Source: Agroathelia rolfsii (Eukaryota > Basidiomycota > Agaricomycetes > Amylocorticiales > Amylocorticiaceae). From it: a stretch of 64,000 bases of DNA. This document shows, piece after piece, positions 49,362 to 61,502 of this stretch. The position numbers and the translations under genes were made by a program. Position 1 is the first letter of the stretch, and every line of letters starts with the position of its first letter. The notes beneath the pieces are model-generated. The model ran no database searches and was not told the origin of the DNA. It was given only the letters and a program-made list of their open reading frames with translations. The stretch covers positions 3,844,001 through 3,908,000 of the forward strand of contig JABRWF010000003.1 of NCBI GenBank assembly GCA_018343915.1, given 5' to 3'.

Positions 49362-50710
49362 GGCGGCAGTAGATAGAAAAGTTGGTATTTCTGAATAGGG
49401 AGGTATTGATAATGACTGAAGGGGCATATATCATCCTAGCTCTTATAGTGATCAGGTAGATAACACGCCGAGTCAGAGCAGTAGCCTCGTGTTTTCAGCA
49501 TTTAGATCCACGTGACTTTTGAACACGTTTTTTCAAGACTGGACAAGGGTTATCGTCCTGAAATGGGAACACTGCAGGCGCGAGGCGTCTGCATGATGTA
49601 AACACGACCGCGCGAGAAGGCGCAGTCGGTACGACGCAAGCAGCAAATATTGTACATGTGCGGCCTTGCACTCCATTATTGTACGCCATTTGAGCTCTAG
49701 CCCTATCGAGTGCCAAGCTTCCATATCAGGACGAAGCAGTATAAATGCCGACTAGATGGATCATGGGAGACCTGTATGTGCTGATCGCCGACGGCTAGTG
49801 GTGGAGTGGGTTTGAATTTTCCTATGAACATCATTAGCATTGCGCTTGACCCATGTAACAGATGACTCGACGCTAGGGTGGATAGCATCGATGAATCAGA
49901 GAGAAGATAGTAAACTGCCTGTGAGGCAGAGGTATCATTCTGGAGCGCTGATGCAGTGCTGCATCAAACCTCCAGTCGGTGTATTTACCAAAGATACATT
50001 GCATGTCATCTTATTGGAATTTAGACCAAGGATACACAGAACATAAGCTTACGTTTCCAGCCAGGGATCGTCGAGGAGAAAAAGAAAGAGGAGGGTTCTT
50101 TTATGTCATTCTCTGACAGTCCGGTTTATTCCTACAGGCGATCTGTTATACGACCCTTCGGAGGGCTCTCCGCTCCGTCGACGGATGAGAGAGAGACTAA
50201 GAGGATGTGGCGCAGGCGGCAGCCCGGAGTGGCTGATCCTTATTCCGTTTTGATGATTATGTCTCCTTCAGTTGGAGAATCAGTCACCTTGCGCACTTGG
50301 CATCTCAAACACGGAAAATGCATATTTTATCCTGTGCTATGATGACTCAACAAGCTTGCCTATTTTACTGCGATGCCATTTACAAATTCATCTATCCGGG
50401 CGACTCCAGCCTTGTCGCACACAGCAACAACTGCCAATAAGCGTGTGCGCCGAAGTGCGCCGTCGGTGAAACAAGAGAGGACACCGTATTAGAAGCAGAG
50501 AAGCCTTGGCGTTACGGTCGGCGCTAATCAAAACCTCGATGTCCCTTCAATTGCTTGACAGGCCGTGACGACATAAAGCGCTGCGTATACTTAACGGCAG
50601 CTTACCCCACGCTCTGCGTGCCTTTCCAACTTGCTTCTCACTCCGAGTCGAGGAACATACACCACCCTAGCGTTGTATCACTTTTGTCTCTGAGTACCAA
50701 TAGCAAAAAG
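49362..50710. other. 1.3-kb spacer, no supported gene
   Basis: Frames of 60-100 codons on both strands (for example 49495-49716 minus and 50103-50342 plus) lack domains and splice partners. It should contain both promoters of the outward-reading orphan genes on each side. Confidence 0.5.
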
Positions 50711-51868
50711 ATGCCACGATCTCGTTTCCTACGAAATGGGGCACCCACCCTCGCATTGACGAATAGTAACGACGAAGCCGCCAGCGACGAAGGTACATTA
50801 GGCTCGATGACTTGTGCTATCCTGCATCGTGTGTTCATTCGTCTCAATATTATTTAGGCTACCATGAAAACCATTTTGCTGTCTATGGTGGCCCGCCAAC
50901 CAAGAAGCCAACAGACGAAGTTGTGATGACCGGCCCAGACGGCCGTCCTCAGCGAAAGAAGAGTTAGTTACCTGTCTCGGTATTAACATCTCCTCCTGAC
51001 TTTTTCTATTAGGAACTCAGAAAGACCAGGATGACGATGATGAAAAAGCTCGCAAGAAGGCCATAGAACATCTAGTTCAATCGTGGATGGATAGATTACA
51101 ACTTATCAGTGTCATCGTGAGTATTGCAGCTTCACGTACTTGAGAGCCACATCTCAATTCCATTGTTCTCTCAAGACGACATTCTTCGCAGCAACGGAAG
51201 CGGATCTACTGCACATTGTGACTCCAGAGAGAGACGAGCTAGATAACTTAACTACTGCATCGCTCATAACTAATGCTACATTTATGGGTGCTCTGATCAT
51301 GCACACGTTCGCTGGTAGGCTTACACATTTGTTTACATATGTTACGCAAAATTTTCTAAAACTGTTTTCTACAGCGATCGTTTCCTTCTTGGCATCCTTC
51401 TTTCTGATCCGTTTCAAGCTGATGGAGGCCAAGAAGGAGGAGCGTCAAGTACTGGTTACCAAGGCCCAGCACCAGGCTCAAGAGCCGTCGCAGGAACTCT
51501 CTCATTCTCCTACCGACATCGAAAAGGCTGCGGAGGCTAGGTCTTCTAGCGAGCCAAGACCCTCTCACGAAGGTATCACAGGCTTCAGCGGCAGAGACAT
51601 TCTCCGTGCCCAAACACAAGACGAGGGCGTCGTCTGGTCCACCAACCCGCACCTGGTTTCTGTCGGCCCTCTCGGGCGACTTGAACCTCCTACAAACCTG
51701 TTGAGCAAATGCCATACGCTTTGCATTGTGATCGCCTGTCTCGGGTTCTTCCTTGCCGTAGTCGGCATTGTGTCTTATGCATGGGCAAAGATGCCCACTA
51801 GTGTCAGCGTCTTTGCAACCGCTTGCACTGGCCTATGCGTCCTTTCCGGATTTTATCTTCTTTTCTAG
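50711..51868 (+). CDS. Orphan membrane protein with WMDRLQLISVI motif
   Basis: A predicted membrane protein of unknown function, of a type I have seen mainly in mushrooms. Five exons fuse well: MPRSRFLRNGAPTLALTNSN, then HENHFAVYGGPPTKKPTDE, then TQKDQDDDDEKARKKAIEHL, then LVQSWMDRLQLISVITTFFA and ATEADLLHIVTP. A span follows (ATFMGALIMHTFAAIVSFLA plus SFFLIRF), then a charged cytosolic loop of about 110 residues. Two more spans close it: TLCIVIACLGFFLAVVGIVS and SVFATACTGLCVLSGFYLLF. No signal peptide. The acidic/basic patch before the first span and the Trp-Met-Asp-Arg helix at the membrane edge are the most characteristic pieces. Confidence 0.75.
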
Positions 51869-52183
51869 CTGCCTAGTTCCTTCATGATGTTCATGAGTCA
51901 TGCCATGTCAGCCATTTCATCATCATTCACGACCGAGACGAAACTTCGCTCTACGCATATTTGAAACTACATACAGTTACATAATGAATCTAAATTATAT
52001 TACTAGCATTCTCCCAAAAGACGCTTTTGTACATACCACACTTAGTATTCCACGCATGCAAGTTACAAAAATCACAGCCAGCCACTTTTGAATTCCGTGA
52101 CGCACGTGACCTCTCGAAATACTTGCACTGCTTAAACGTCCATAATACTTTTTTCGGAAGCAAAATTTGGACTTGTCCGTACT
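51869..52183. other. Spacer between tandem genes
   Basis: A 315-bp interval on the plus strand between the orphan membrane protein and TIM22; nothing coding seen. Confidence 0.6.
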
Positions 52184-53048
52184 ATGTCTAATCCTCCGCA
52201 AGCCCTGACCGCACCAATATTCCCCTTGGGCAAGGAGCCACTACCACCAGGATGGACAGAAGAGGACCGCGAGGCGTTTAATCAACAACGCAAGTACCAG
52301 ACATATATGACCATGGGCATGGAGTCCTGTGTCGCCAAGACCATTCTCGCTGGAGGTGTGGGTGAGTAGGGAGAGCCTTTGCTTGTACAGTCCCCTAGCA
52401 GCCTGTTGCGGCGCTGTTCCTGAGGGCGGGAGGGGGGGGGACGAACATGTGATGGATGAACGTTCAAGATATCTATTTTGCTTCGTGCAATGCTTTCTAA
52501 ATAGGTCTCGGTGCGGGCGCGTTCTTGTCGCTCATGTCTGCCTCATTTGCGTACGAGGACCCGATGCTGCGTCAGCAGAGCGGCTCGACGGCACAAAAGG
52601 CAAGCCAGATATTCAAGGAGATGGGTAGGAATATGTGGAGGAGCGGTAAAGGGTTTGGAAAAGTCGGTGCGCTGTTCGCTGGTATCGAGTGTGTGATTGA
52701 ATCCGTGAGTCTTTGTCTTGTCTTTATTTGATTCTTGTTCGGTCCATGTATCCACATCTTGGCATTCGGACGTCAATAATGAACTATATGAGCTTACGAA
52801 TGAGTTTTCTCCTGTTTCTCCAGTACCGAGCACGAAACGACATTACCAATGGTGTAAGCGCAGGGTTTGTGGCAGGAGCCATCCTGGCACGAAACTCTGG
52901 GCCCCGGGCTGCGTTCGGTGGTGGAGTAGCGTTTGCTGCTTTTTCAGGTGCTATAGAGCTATGGCTGCGTAAGGAACCCGCAGAGTATGTTTATTGCATT
53001 TTCTTACATCTTAGATTGCATGCTGACAATTTTCTTAGTGAGGATTAA
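52184..53048 (+). CDS. TIM22: Mitochondrial import translocase subunit Tim22
   Basis: Tim22 is the channel of the inner-membrane translocase that inserts carrier proteins. The protein is about 180 residues. A soluble front ([20 protein letters not shown]) leads to the first conserved Cys, [18 protein letters not shown]. The glycine-rich span [20 protein letters not shown] follows. Then come [20 protein letters not shown], the second conserved Cys in GIECVIE, the family signature [20 protein letters not shown], and the last span [18 protein letters not shown]. The two cysteines correspond to the intramolecular disulfide known for yeast Tim22. Three introns; the first contains a run of ten G near 52430, and the last splits the end so that the protein closes ...PADED. 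Confidence 0.94.
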
Positions 53049-53450
53049 TGGCTCTTCCACATGTTATACGATATCCTACTAGATTCACCTAACTTATTTC
53101 TCACCTCTCCATAATCCACAAGATGATATTTGTCATCTTGTGGATGTATGCGAGAATAATGACATCGACATTCTTCTCACGATTATGAAAAAGCGAAAAA
53201 GCACACCATCATAAGTATTCAAGTAACATAATTGACAAATACAATGAAGAGGTATTCATAATATATTCTGGCCGGTGTTAAATATAAATTAGCTTTAATT
53301 ACCCATATTCCCTGTTGAAGCAAAATATTATCCCTGATATATATAAAAAGTAAAGCCCTCTGCAAGGTAACGTTGAGTCGCTTGCATCACAATCATCTTG
53401 TGTTTGTCTCGTTCTCATCAGCATTAGGGAGTGTTCGTCAACTAGCCTGT
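53049..53450. other. Spacer between convergent genes with an inverted repeat
   Basis: AT-rich 402-bp interval between TIM22 and the arrestin-like gene; no coding segment. It contains a perfect short inverted repeat described separately. Confidence 0.6.
53114..53145. repeat. Perfect 13-bp inverted repeat with 6-nt loop
   Basis: ATCCACAAGATGA at 53114-53126 and its exact reverse complement at 53133-53145, separated by TATTTG. In RNA this would fold into a stable hairpin; it begins 65 nt after the TIM22 stop codon. Confidence 0.9.
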
Positions 53451-56177
53451 TCATGTCATGGTTGAACCCACGACATTCCTGTATGGCGGCGGTGCATCAC
53501 CTGTCTCACTCTCCTGCCCGGATACCAACCGCTCGAACTGGATATTCCGGTTCACGAGCGAGTCAACGCGCTGGAGGGCCGTGGGGGACAGGGGCATCGG
53601 CGCATTCACAGACGATGTCGACGCCGTAGACGCCGAATCCGTCGAGCGTCGGGACATAGCGCGGTCCAGCTGGGCCGTGATCCGCGACGTGGACGGCATG
53701 GGTGGGGACTGATTCACATCCGAGTTGTTAGCGTGATGGCCTGATCTGCGTTTAACGGCGCATGGGCAAGGTGCAGCTTTGACAACGCTCTCTTCAAAGT
53801 CTTCGGTATACTTGGGGAGAGATGTCCACTCGGGGCTGCAACGACACTAAATTAAAACAAGTTCAGTTTCTGATACATAGGAGGGACAGTCGAGCGAACG
53901 TACGGAGAGTATATGCACAGGCGTCTGCATGACGATATCGTACAGCTTCTTCTTTCTCGTCTTGGGGTCTACTTCCGAGTCGTCGCCCCTCTCCACACGG
54001 AATATGACCTTGAGCGTATGCGTGACGGTAATGTTGCTTTTCCGATTCTTAGTCGATACCTGCAACGAGCCGCAAGAGGCGGGAAGAGGCACCTCGTGCG
54101 AAAAGGTCCAAGGTCCGGGGCCCATGAGACTGGACGCCATCTCAGAAGGGTCGTCGCCTGGTCTCAGAAGAACGTGTAATGGCGAGTTCCTGAACGCTTC
54201 GGGGTCATCCGACTCGAGAGGTAAGATTGACCCGCCGTCCTTGTTGGGATGTCGGATTGATAGCAGGGGTGAGTGTCGGACCACCTCTGACCTTACGAGT
54301 CGTTTGAACTGTGTATAATAGTCGGTTTTCTCTGTGACGAGAAGATGTTGGTTAATATTGTGGTGTATCTAGGGAATAATCTCACCTTCCAGTAAAACTG
54401 TAATTCGATGGACCTTGGTTTTTGCCAAGGGCATGAGTGCAACATGCATAGGGATTACACCACCAATGTAGAAACTTCGCCCGGATACATTGATCAGATA
54501 CTGAAGCTGGTTGTCCCATTGCCGTTCGACAATGATAGCTTCGTTGTTTTCCGTGTCATCGTCATCTGGACAAGCGACAATGACAACCTCCCGGGTAGAT
54601 TGCAAACTGCTAGTGAAAACACCGGGTCGATGCACACGAGCACGCAATCTCCATGTCATGGAGCCATATTCGCATTCCAGAGTTGGTGGGACATCACCGG
54701 GGACAGGTATAGAGATAGGATACGTATAGACACCTGGTAGCATAATAAATATTGATACGATCACAAAGAAAGTGAGAAAGTATACCTTTCTTGAACTCCT
54801 GCCATCCTTCACCATGATCTTTATGGTGATGTTCATCGCTGTCCAGTTTGAGCATGTCATGAATCTTGGCAAACGTCGTTCGGGATGTTGATGGGGTCTG
54901 TGGTCGATCTTTCTCTTTGTTCTTCTCACTTCTCCTACCCCTCGCCTCGAGTTCTGTGGCATGACCGTCATGTCCAAGCGTCCGGTCCCTTGATTTGGTT
55001 CGATCTCGCGTCATCGTACGGGGAGAACTAGAGCGCATGCGATCCTTGACGCTGTCTATAACGGTGGAAAGGCTGAAACGTGCATGATGCCTCCCTCGAG
55101 TGTGGTCGAGAGGATGTCCAGCACCAGGCGATTCGGGGGTGCGTGTACCAGGAGAGGGTGTAGCAGCTCTCGACGTGCGAGGAGAGTGGTATTGTTCTTG
55201 TGGTAGTGGCGGTGATCCCTGCGTCTGAGGCACTGTAGCCGGTTCCTCGGGTACATCTTCAATACTGTGTCGGCGGGGTGAATAATCAATAAAGGAATGG
55301 ACGCTAGAGGAAGAAGATGCCACAGCTTGAGGAGAAAATGTTCCATGAGCACCTGTAAATATAAAGTTGTATGAAATATCTGGTTCACAGCGTTACATGG
55401 GACCCATGCTTACTTCTATGATGCTCATTTTCTAGGTCTAGACGGAGCGCCTGGCGGAATTCCTCCAATGCCTCAGCTGCAGTATCATCTCGACGATGGA
55501 TAGGGGGTGTTGCGGAACCTGGGCTGTGCATGACACCCATAATACTGGGACTAGGCGTATATGGAGGTGTTTCGTCTTCAACTGAGGATTGACGGGTAGC
55601 ATAGTGATAATCCGAATGATGATAAGGGTGGTGACCTGAGGACAGGGTTCTCTGAGTGGAAGATCCGCCACCAATAGAAGGTCGTATGTGAGAGGGTCTA
55701 GGATGATCTTGAGCGTTTGTAGATGTATATAAATCTTCAGTCAGGTCAATGGTATCATCGTCTTCGTATAATGCCACGCCTGGTCCAACAGAGGCCGTGC
55801 GCCTGTTGTGCTTAGAGTCCTTGGCCTCAAAGAATGTGATTGAAGATGTAAAGATCTTGTGCTCCTCTGAGACGTCTATGCGTCTAGCGCCAATACCTGT
55901 ACGGATCAGTGCCACAAACGCTTTAGCGTGATCTCTTTACGTTAGGGGTCAGATGCATGCCTTCAGGCCACGATGTCCACGCTTTGCCAATGAGCTCAAC
56001 CTCAATCTTGGATATTCTAGTTGGCTTGGTCAAGTTGAGAACAAGTAAGCCCCGGAGCATAGATGCAGGAACAGTGTGGTGTGATCTGCGGCCGCCAGTG
56101 AAGTCGACAGAGCGCAAAAAGACGACCGACTCTGTGAGACGGATTGTCACCGAATTTTTCTTCGTGCTCTGGGACAT
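53451..56177 (-). CDS. Arrestin-related trafficking adaptor
   Basis: Alpha-arrestins of this kind recruit the ubiquitin ligase Rsp5 to plasma-membrane transporters and trigger endocytosis. The N-terminal arrestin fold starts VTIRLTESVVFLRSVDF and continues SMLRGLLVLNLTKPTRISKI, EVELIGKAW. A roughly 330-residue insert follows, rich in Ser, Pro and His (HHPYHHSDYHY, DEHHHKDHGEGW). The arrestin-C part then has YTYPISIPVPGDVPPTLECE, WRLRARVHRPGVFT, VRSEVVRHSPLLSIRHPN and WTFSHEVPLPASCGSLQVS. The C-terminal tail holds two Rsp5-type motifs, LPKY (after PEWTS) and PPPY (in GDAPPPYRNV), plus a cysteine-rich stretch CRCSPEW...CPC. Introns follow EGMHL-like, EHHRS, EFKK, LLEG and HILS blocks. Target transporter unknown. 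Confidence 0.85.
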
Positions 56178-58277
56178 GGGTGAGCAAGCTTGTGGTGGTG
56201 AGAGGTCAAGACAGTGCTGAAAATATGTGTCTCATTCGATCCGGCAACAGAAAACGACAGGTTGTTCCTGACTGTCGTTCGTGCAAGTCATGGGCGGGCG
56301 GAGCTCAGATCCACCCACCTCATTTGTCGGTGGCGAACAATGCCGCCAGTTGCATGCCATCATGCACATGCATCCAACGCTGACGGAGCCGCCCGCCTGG
56401 ATGCCGATCAGCCCTGTGTTCGTTTTTTTTTTCTGTTTTGATGGTCTCATTTGCGCATATTACCCTTGGCCGATGTGTTTAGCCAATCCTACTTGGCTCG
56501 TATCTTTTGCAATAAAATAGTCATACTCGTACCATTTGATGTCATTCCGCCCTTAGAGTCGTCCTTGCATATATTGTCGTTGTCGTACTATCTCAAAAGA
56601 TATTTTTGACAATCGGAAATTTTCATCACAATAAGTTTGTGTTACATAAATCTAGAAGACTGGTTATGATAAGTCTAGACTCTGCAGCCGCAAATGCTGT
56701 GCACATAACCGACCATGCTGTAATGGAACTGCCATGAATTACGTCGCAGCATGCTCCTCCGTTGCTGCCATCTGCTCTCTCTGCGTATTGTCGCATCTTT
56801 ATCTCATACTTCCATTGCATGTGCTTTATTTTCGGTTCATATAATGATCTGGAGAGGTGACTCTTTGTATGTACTGTCACGGCACTAACTGGTGGGATAG
56901 CATACACGTTATCCCAACTTGCACCCTCGGGCAAGTGAGAGTTCAAACAGCTGTTTTACTTTGATGCTTGTTTCTCAAATACCGTCTTAACATCAGCTTC
57001 ACTGACTGGACCATGAATTTCATCGTTGATATTACAAGTATCTGCTTTCATCGCCGCGTTCACCTTGGATGTCATCTCACACCTCGAGCTGGAACTCTGT
57101 GAGAGGTGTTCGATGGTCTGCAATAAGGATATAAGCATGTGCTCATCATATACGTCATGACGAAGTGAGAGGTATGTCGACAATGATGCATGACGCATGA
57201 TGCATGATAGATTGATTGTACGACACCATGTCCTCATCTACGCCTCAAAATAACGACCTCGAGTGCTTGTCGGGGACTTCCGGTGAGTACATAGGCAAAG
57301 TACAAGGAGCCAGGCACGATGAACAGTAAACGTGTTTGAGCCACTGGCAAGGACTCTTGTTTTCCATGTGCTGGTCTATCTTGGATGCCGATCAGTAACA
57401 TCACGACGAAGGATTCTAGTCTGTGCACCACATTTTGACCAAGTGTGCCTATGGACACCAGTAATGACCAGCAGCCTGGAACGAGATGTGGTTATAGCTG
57501 CCAACTGTCCCTTTTCTTGGCTTCCTTTTTGCCTCGAGTTTGGTCACAGTCCCACGTTATCAATAGCTCCCTGCTCTTTGTGCCTTCCTTATTTGGTCAT
57601 TCGTTTGTCTTTGCCTCCTTCACGAATGAATAAGCAATCAGGACGCCGGTTCCCAATCACACTTCTTCACTCCGGGAAATCAACCACGTCCTATTTTTCT
57701 CTGATAATTAATCCTAAACAGGGTCGAATGCCGTACGATTTTGCTACCGTAAAACTATTATTTCTCTAGCAATGAGTCTGTCATACATCTCTGATTCGAC
57801 TTTGGCCGGGATCCTGATATACATTCTCTGAGTAACGACTTAATTGCTCTCTAACACTTCAGTCGATGCTTGCATTCACTTAAAGGGCCATTATATTGAT
57901 GTTGGTTATCTGGTGCACACACTGGTTTTTTTTTTTGCCTACTCGTGGCCCTAGACGGGGGAGAACACTTCAATAGATGAAAGCTAACTACCTTAAAAGG
58001 AAACACTTCGGCCTTTGATCCCAAATGTTCTTACCCTCCGTTCCGACCTGTAGCCGCTCACAAACGACTGTCCGAATTAGGAAGACAGTAAGACGCTTCC
58101 TTTTTGGGACAATCCTTTCGTCCACACTCAGGTGCATGGATTATAAGATGCACAGGATGCCCTCCCTTGGTGACTCACCAGCCACCCACTCGTAGCTGTC
58201 TACTACTACTCACGAGACTTCGTTCTCTGCATAACATTCTTCTTCTTCGTCTTCACTTATTCTTCACCCCGACGAAA
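56178..58277. other. 2.1-kb spacer with weak minus-strand reading frames
   Basis: Minus-strand frames at 56626-56946, 56956-57237 and 57234-57458 lie one after another and look somewhat protein-like, but I could not join them with splice sites in a consistent phase, and no domain is recognisable. They may be a decayed or strongly divergent gene or chance. The right end is the promoter of the small peptide gene, with a TTATAAG at about 58141. Confidence 0.35.
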
Positions 58278-58500
58278 TGTTCTCCTTCTCCAAGATTGTT
58301 GCTGCCTTGGCAGTTGCTATGAGTAAGTCTCATACAGTGGCAAGTAATGGGCGCATATATTAAGTCTTTTATTTCTAGTGGCATCCCACGTCATGGCCAG
58401 CCCCATCCCCATCCCCGAGCCTGAGCCTGTGCCAGCTCCCGTATCAGAACCGGTTGCAGATGTTATTGAGGAGCGCATCTGCCGCTATGGCTGCATCTAA
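58278..58500 (+). CDS. Small secreted peptide precursor, 55 residues
   Basis: A two-exon gene (intron with GTAAGT donor right after residue 15) encoding a signal peptide (MFSFSKIVAALAVAM, then MASHVMA). A ladder of X-Pro dipeptides follows (SPIPIPEPEPVPAPV), then SEPVADVIEER, and the protein ends with ICRYGCI, where two cysteines bracket Arg-Tyr-Gly. A cut by signal peptidase near MA-SP is plausible. The last residues do not form a CaaX box, so it is not a classical basidiomycete lipidated pheromone. Features resemble pro-peptides that are trimmed by dipeptidyl aminopeptidase and released after a basic residue, but this is inference. I cannot name a family with certainty. Short proteins of this kind escape most gene finders. 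Confidence 0.65.
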
Positions 58501-61500
58501 ATTATGGCACGTGATTTGTACGTCCTGTTCACGTTTATCGTCGCAAGCCCTTGACTAATAACCCGAAAAGTGTCTGGATTTACCATCTTCCAATTCGACA
58601 AATGCTATCACACTAATCACCCCTACATTCCTTCACACGCTCTGGACCATTGCTATCGCTGCTACGCATACCCGTCTCCTCTGTCCTATTTGTTATATCT
58701 TCCTGGCTTTCCCTTTCCGCTTTTCGTCATTAGGCCGTGCATTATCCCGGCTCGACGCTCCCTGTTTCCATAAATCATGTCTATAATCTCCGGCGAGGAT
58801 AGACAGGTCTCTCATCCTTGCGTACTCCTCATCAAAAGACCCTATACATATCGTACACTCGTACATGCTCTATACGTTTCTTTGTTTTTGCAATTTCCTT
58901 TCTATTTGTTTGTCTCTTATACGTGCTACCTTGATATATCTCCACTACCACCACTGTATCTCTAGCGTCTAAAGGCGAATGTATGCGCCTTTTCTGTTTC
59001 TTTTTGGTTTCTTGTTGCCTCTGTAGATTGGTTGCGCGTAGCTTTTGTATATTAAATCCTATGGATATTTTCTCCGTATGATGAATGGGTGTGATTGACG
59101 TATAAACAGCGGTTTGTGGATGAGTGTATGCTACAAATGTACTTGAGGCGTTCGACCACCTCAGTATCATGTCCGTCCTTTTAGAAGGGCCCGAGGTGAT
59201 GCACGCATGATATACCCACTCCATAGTCTCCATAGTACTAGATGATGCAAATTCTTGATACGGTCGTAAAAACGGATAGCACCTGCTGAATTTTTATTTA
59301 TTTACTTATGATCACTATCAGACATTGACAATATCCAATATTACCAACAGGATTATACTGGTAAGGCATGTATGCTGCATCTTGTTCTAATACTTGTTTG
59401 CGAAAAAAAACGATGCTGAAGTAACAAAAAAAAAAACGACCCATCAATTTGTACTAGCCCAGTTGTAGCTGACTGCTGCGAGAGGGCGAAAATTCTACAA
59501 TAGCATTTTATATCAAGTTGTTAAATGTGTACAAGAGCATCTTCAACAACTCCGCGGTCTGAAGGTAACAAGCTATAGGTAGCTATCTGTGTACCAGGTG
59601 TACCAGATATAAGAGGTGAGTATATGCGTAGTTGAAACGTCATTATACGACGTACTTTCTAGGGGCCGGTTCGTGAACATCCTTTCCACGTGCTTCAAAA
59701 GAAATAAAAACAAAAACAATGAGAAAATAGTTGATCCTCAAAAGCCGATTGCGACCAAAGAACATAAAGAAGGCGCCTCAGCGGTCAACCGGTACGGTAT
59801 CACTGGCAAGTCGATTGTTTGAGTTTCTAAGATGACGTCTTCTGACTCTTGAGATAATTAGGTTCGATACTATATGAATGCGGCGAGCAGTTCCTTGAAC
59901 GGAAAACCGTCACGGTTCCCATAGGCCGAGAAGAAGAAATACAAAAGAATATATGGTGGTTAATAGCAATATGCAGCCATTATAATCGATATACTACAAT
60001 TCGAACTTCCTATTGTCTACAGTCCGTCCAGGCCAGCTCGCATATCGGATACCCAAAATTTACCATCCATGATACTCGGCCGTAATAAAACGCGCTCGAA
60101 GTTACGATGCACGGTTTGCAAGTACATCAGCGAGAAACTGCCCAAAAGTTCAATAGTATCGATGCAGCAACCCTAAGTTGATCAATGTGGTTGGTCGTAT
60201 TGCATTAGACGGATGGTTACTATTTCATAGCCGGCGACAACGAGGGACGTCGGAGCTTTATAGATCTAGAAAACTAGGTAGAACAATCCGAGTATAGTGC
60301 GTGCCCGCAGTTAGACATGAATTTCTGCCAGTGGTACCGTGAACACAGTCATGCATGCTATACAACCTCAATAGACTTTCTGTAGGACCTAGGATGTTGC
60401 GGTGAAGCGCATCACATCTTTGTCGCATGCGGCATACTTGAGGTCTTCCGGTGCAGGAACATAGCTACGGCCCGTTGGTAATAGGAGATCGAGCTCGAGC
60501 CCAGTAATGCACAAGAGAAAGGTCCAGGGAACAAACCGGACTGAAAGCTATTTTCGCCTCCTGAAGAAGTAGATCTAACCCATGTACCGCGATATAGCAA
60601 GGTCCCCTTCGCTGGGAGAGTCCAAATGTTGTATCGCGCACAAGTATGTTGAAGACCGGATAGGCCTGGATTTTAGACTTGGAGAGTTTGGGATATGAAG
60701 GGGAATTCTCAAAGCGGGGAGACGGGCACAGCTCCACATGCGAGCGTGATGGATGGATGATAGCTATAATCAAAAACCAAGATCGCAATAATCAACTCCC
60801 AAAAAAGGCAAAGAGATGAAAACAAGGTTTACACTGCCATCTACCCGCGCTATAACATATAGGGGTTGTATGGAGGAGAGGAGACATGGCTGATCATCGA
60901 ATCAGGCTCGTAAACGGACCGATTTGCAGTGCATTATGAATGTTTATTTCCCATGCTGTCCTTTAGCTGGTAAAAGTCCATGATTCGCAAAAATCCGATA
61001 TCAAGGTTTTCTAGAGGGAGAAACTTAAACAAAAACACAACGCTGTGATGGTTTGACAGTGGCGCTAACATGTTGACTTACGACACATGTATGCGACTAG
61101 AACGACCGTGGAATGCTCCCGTCTTGTGGCTAGAAGACAATAGAAGGGACCCGTTCTCTCTTAACGCAAAAGCCAAACCAAAGCCAAACCATCTTTGGGG
61201 GTGGGGGCACGGATGCGCTACTAGTAGTTTTTCCGGAGAAAACAGATCCGGTGTAGTCAGCACATACATTGCCAGCCATCTTACGGCAAAGAAAACCACT
61301 GTCTATATCCGCAATCACGAGGCTCACGATAGCCGAAAGCGTACGATTAAGCGCTGATCAAAATAGCAAGTCGTTAACATGCAATTTCTTCACCAGTTTC
61401 TTATCTACCCGACTCTCTCGGGCGGCAAGTTCCTAAAAATTACTCTCATACTGACAATCAAGGTAATATTTTGCAGTATCACCTTGCCCGGGCCGCTCAC

Positions 61501-61502
61501 TG
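58501..61502. other. 3-kb spacer, no supported gene
   Basis: AT-rich sequence with short frames only (for example 58832-59233 minus, 59616-59822 plus, 60412-60788 minus), none with a domain or with usable splice partners. It may include a long 3' UTR of the peptide gene. I see no terminal repeats that would mark a transposon. Confidence 0.45.

Noticed and set aside
60412..60788. Overlapping minus-strand frames that might be a transposon remnant
   Set aside because: No terminal repeats, target duplications or transposase-like motifs could be seen.
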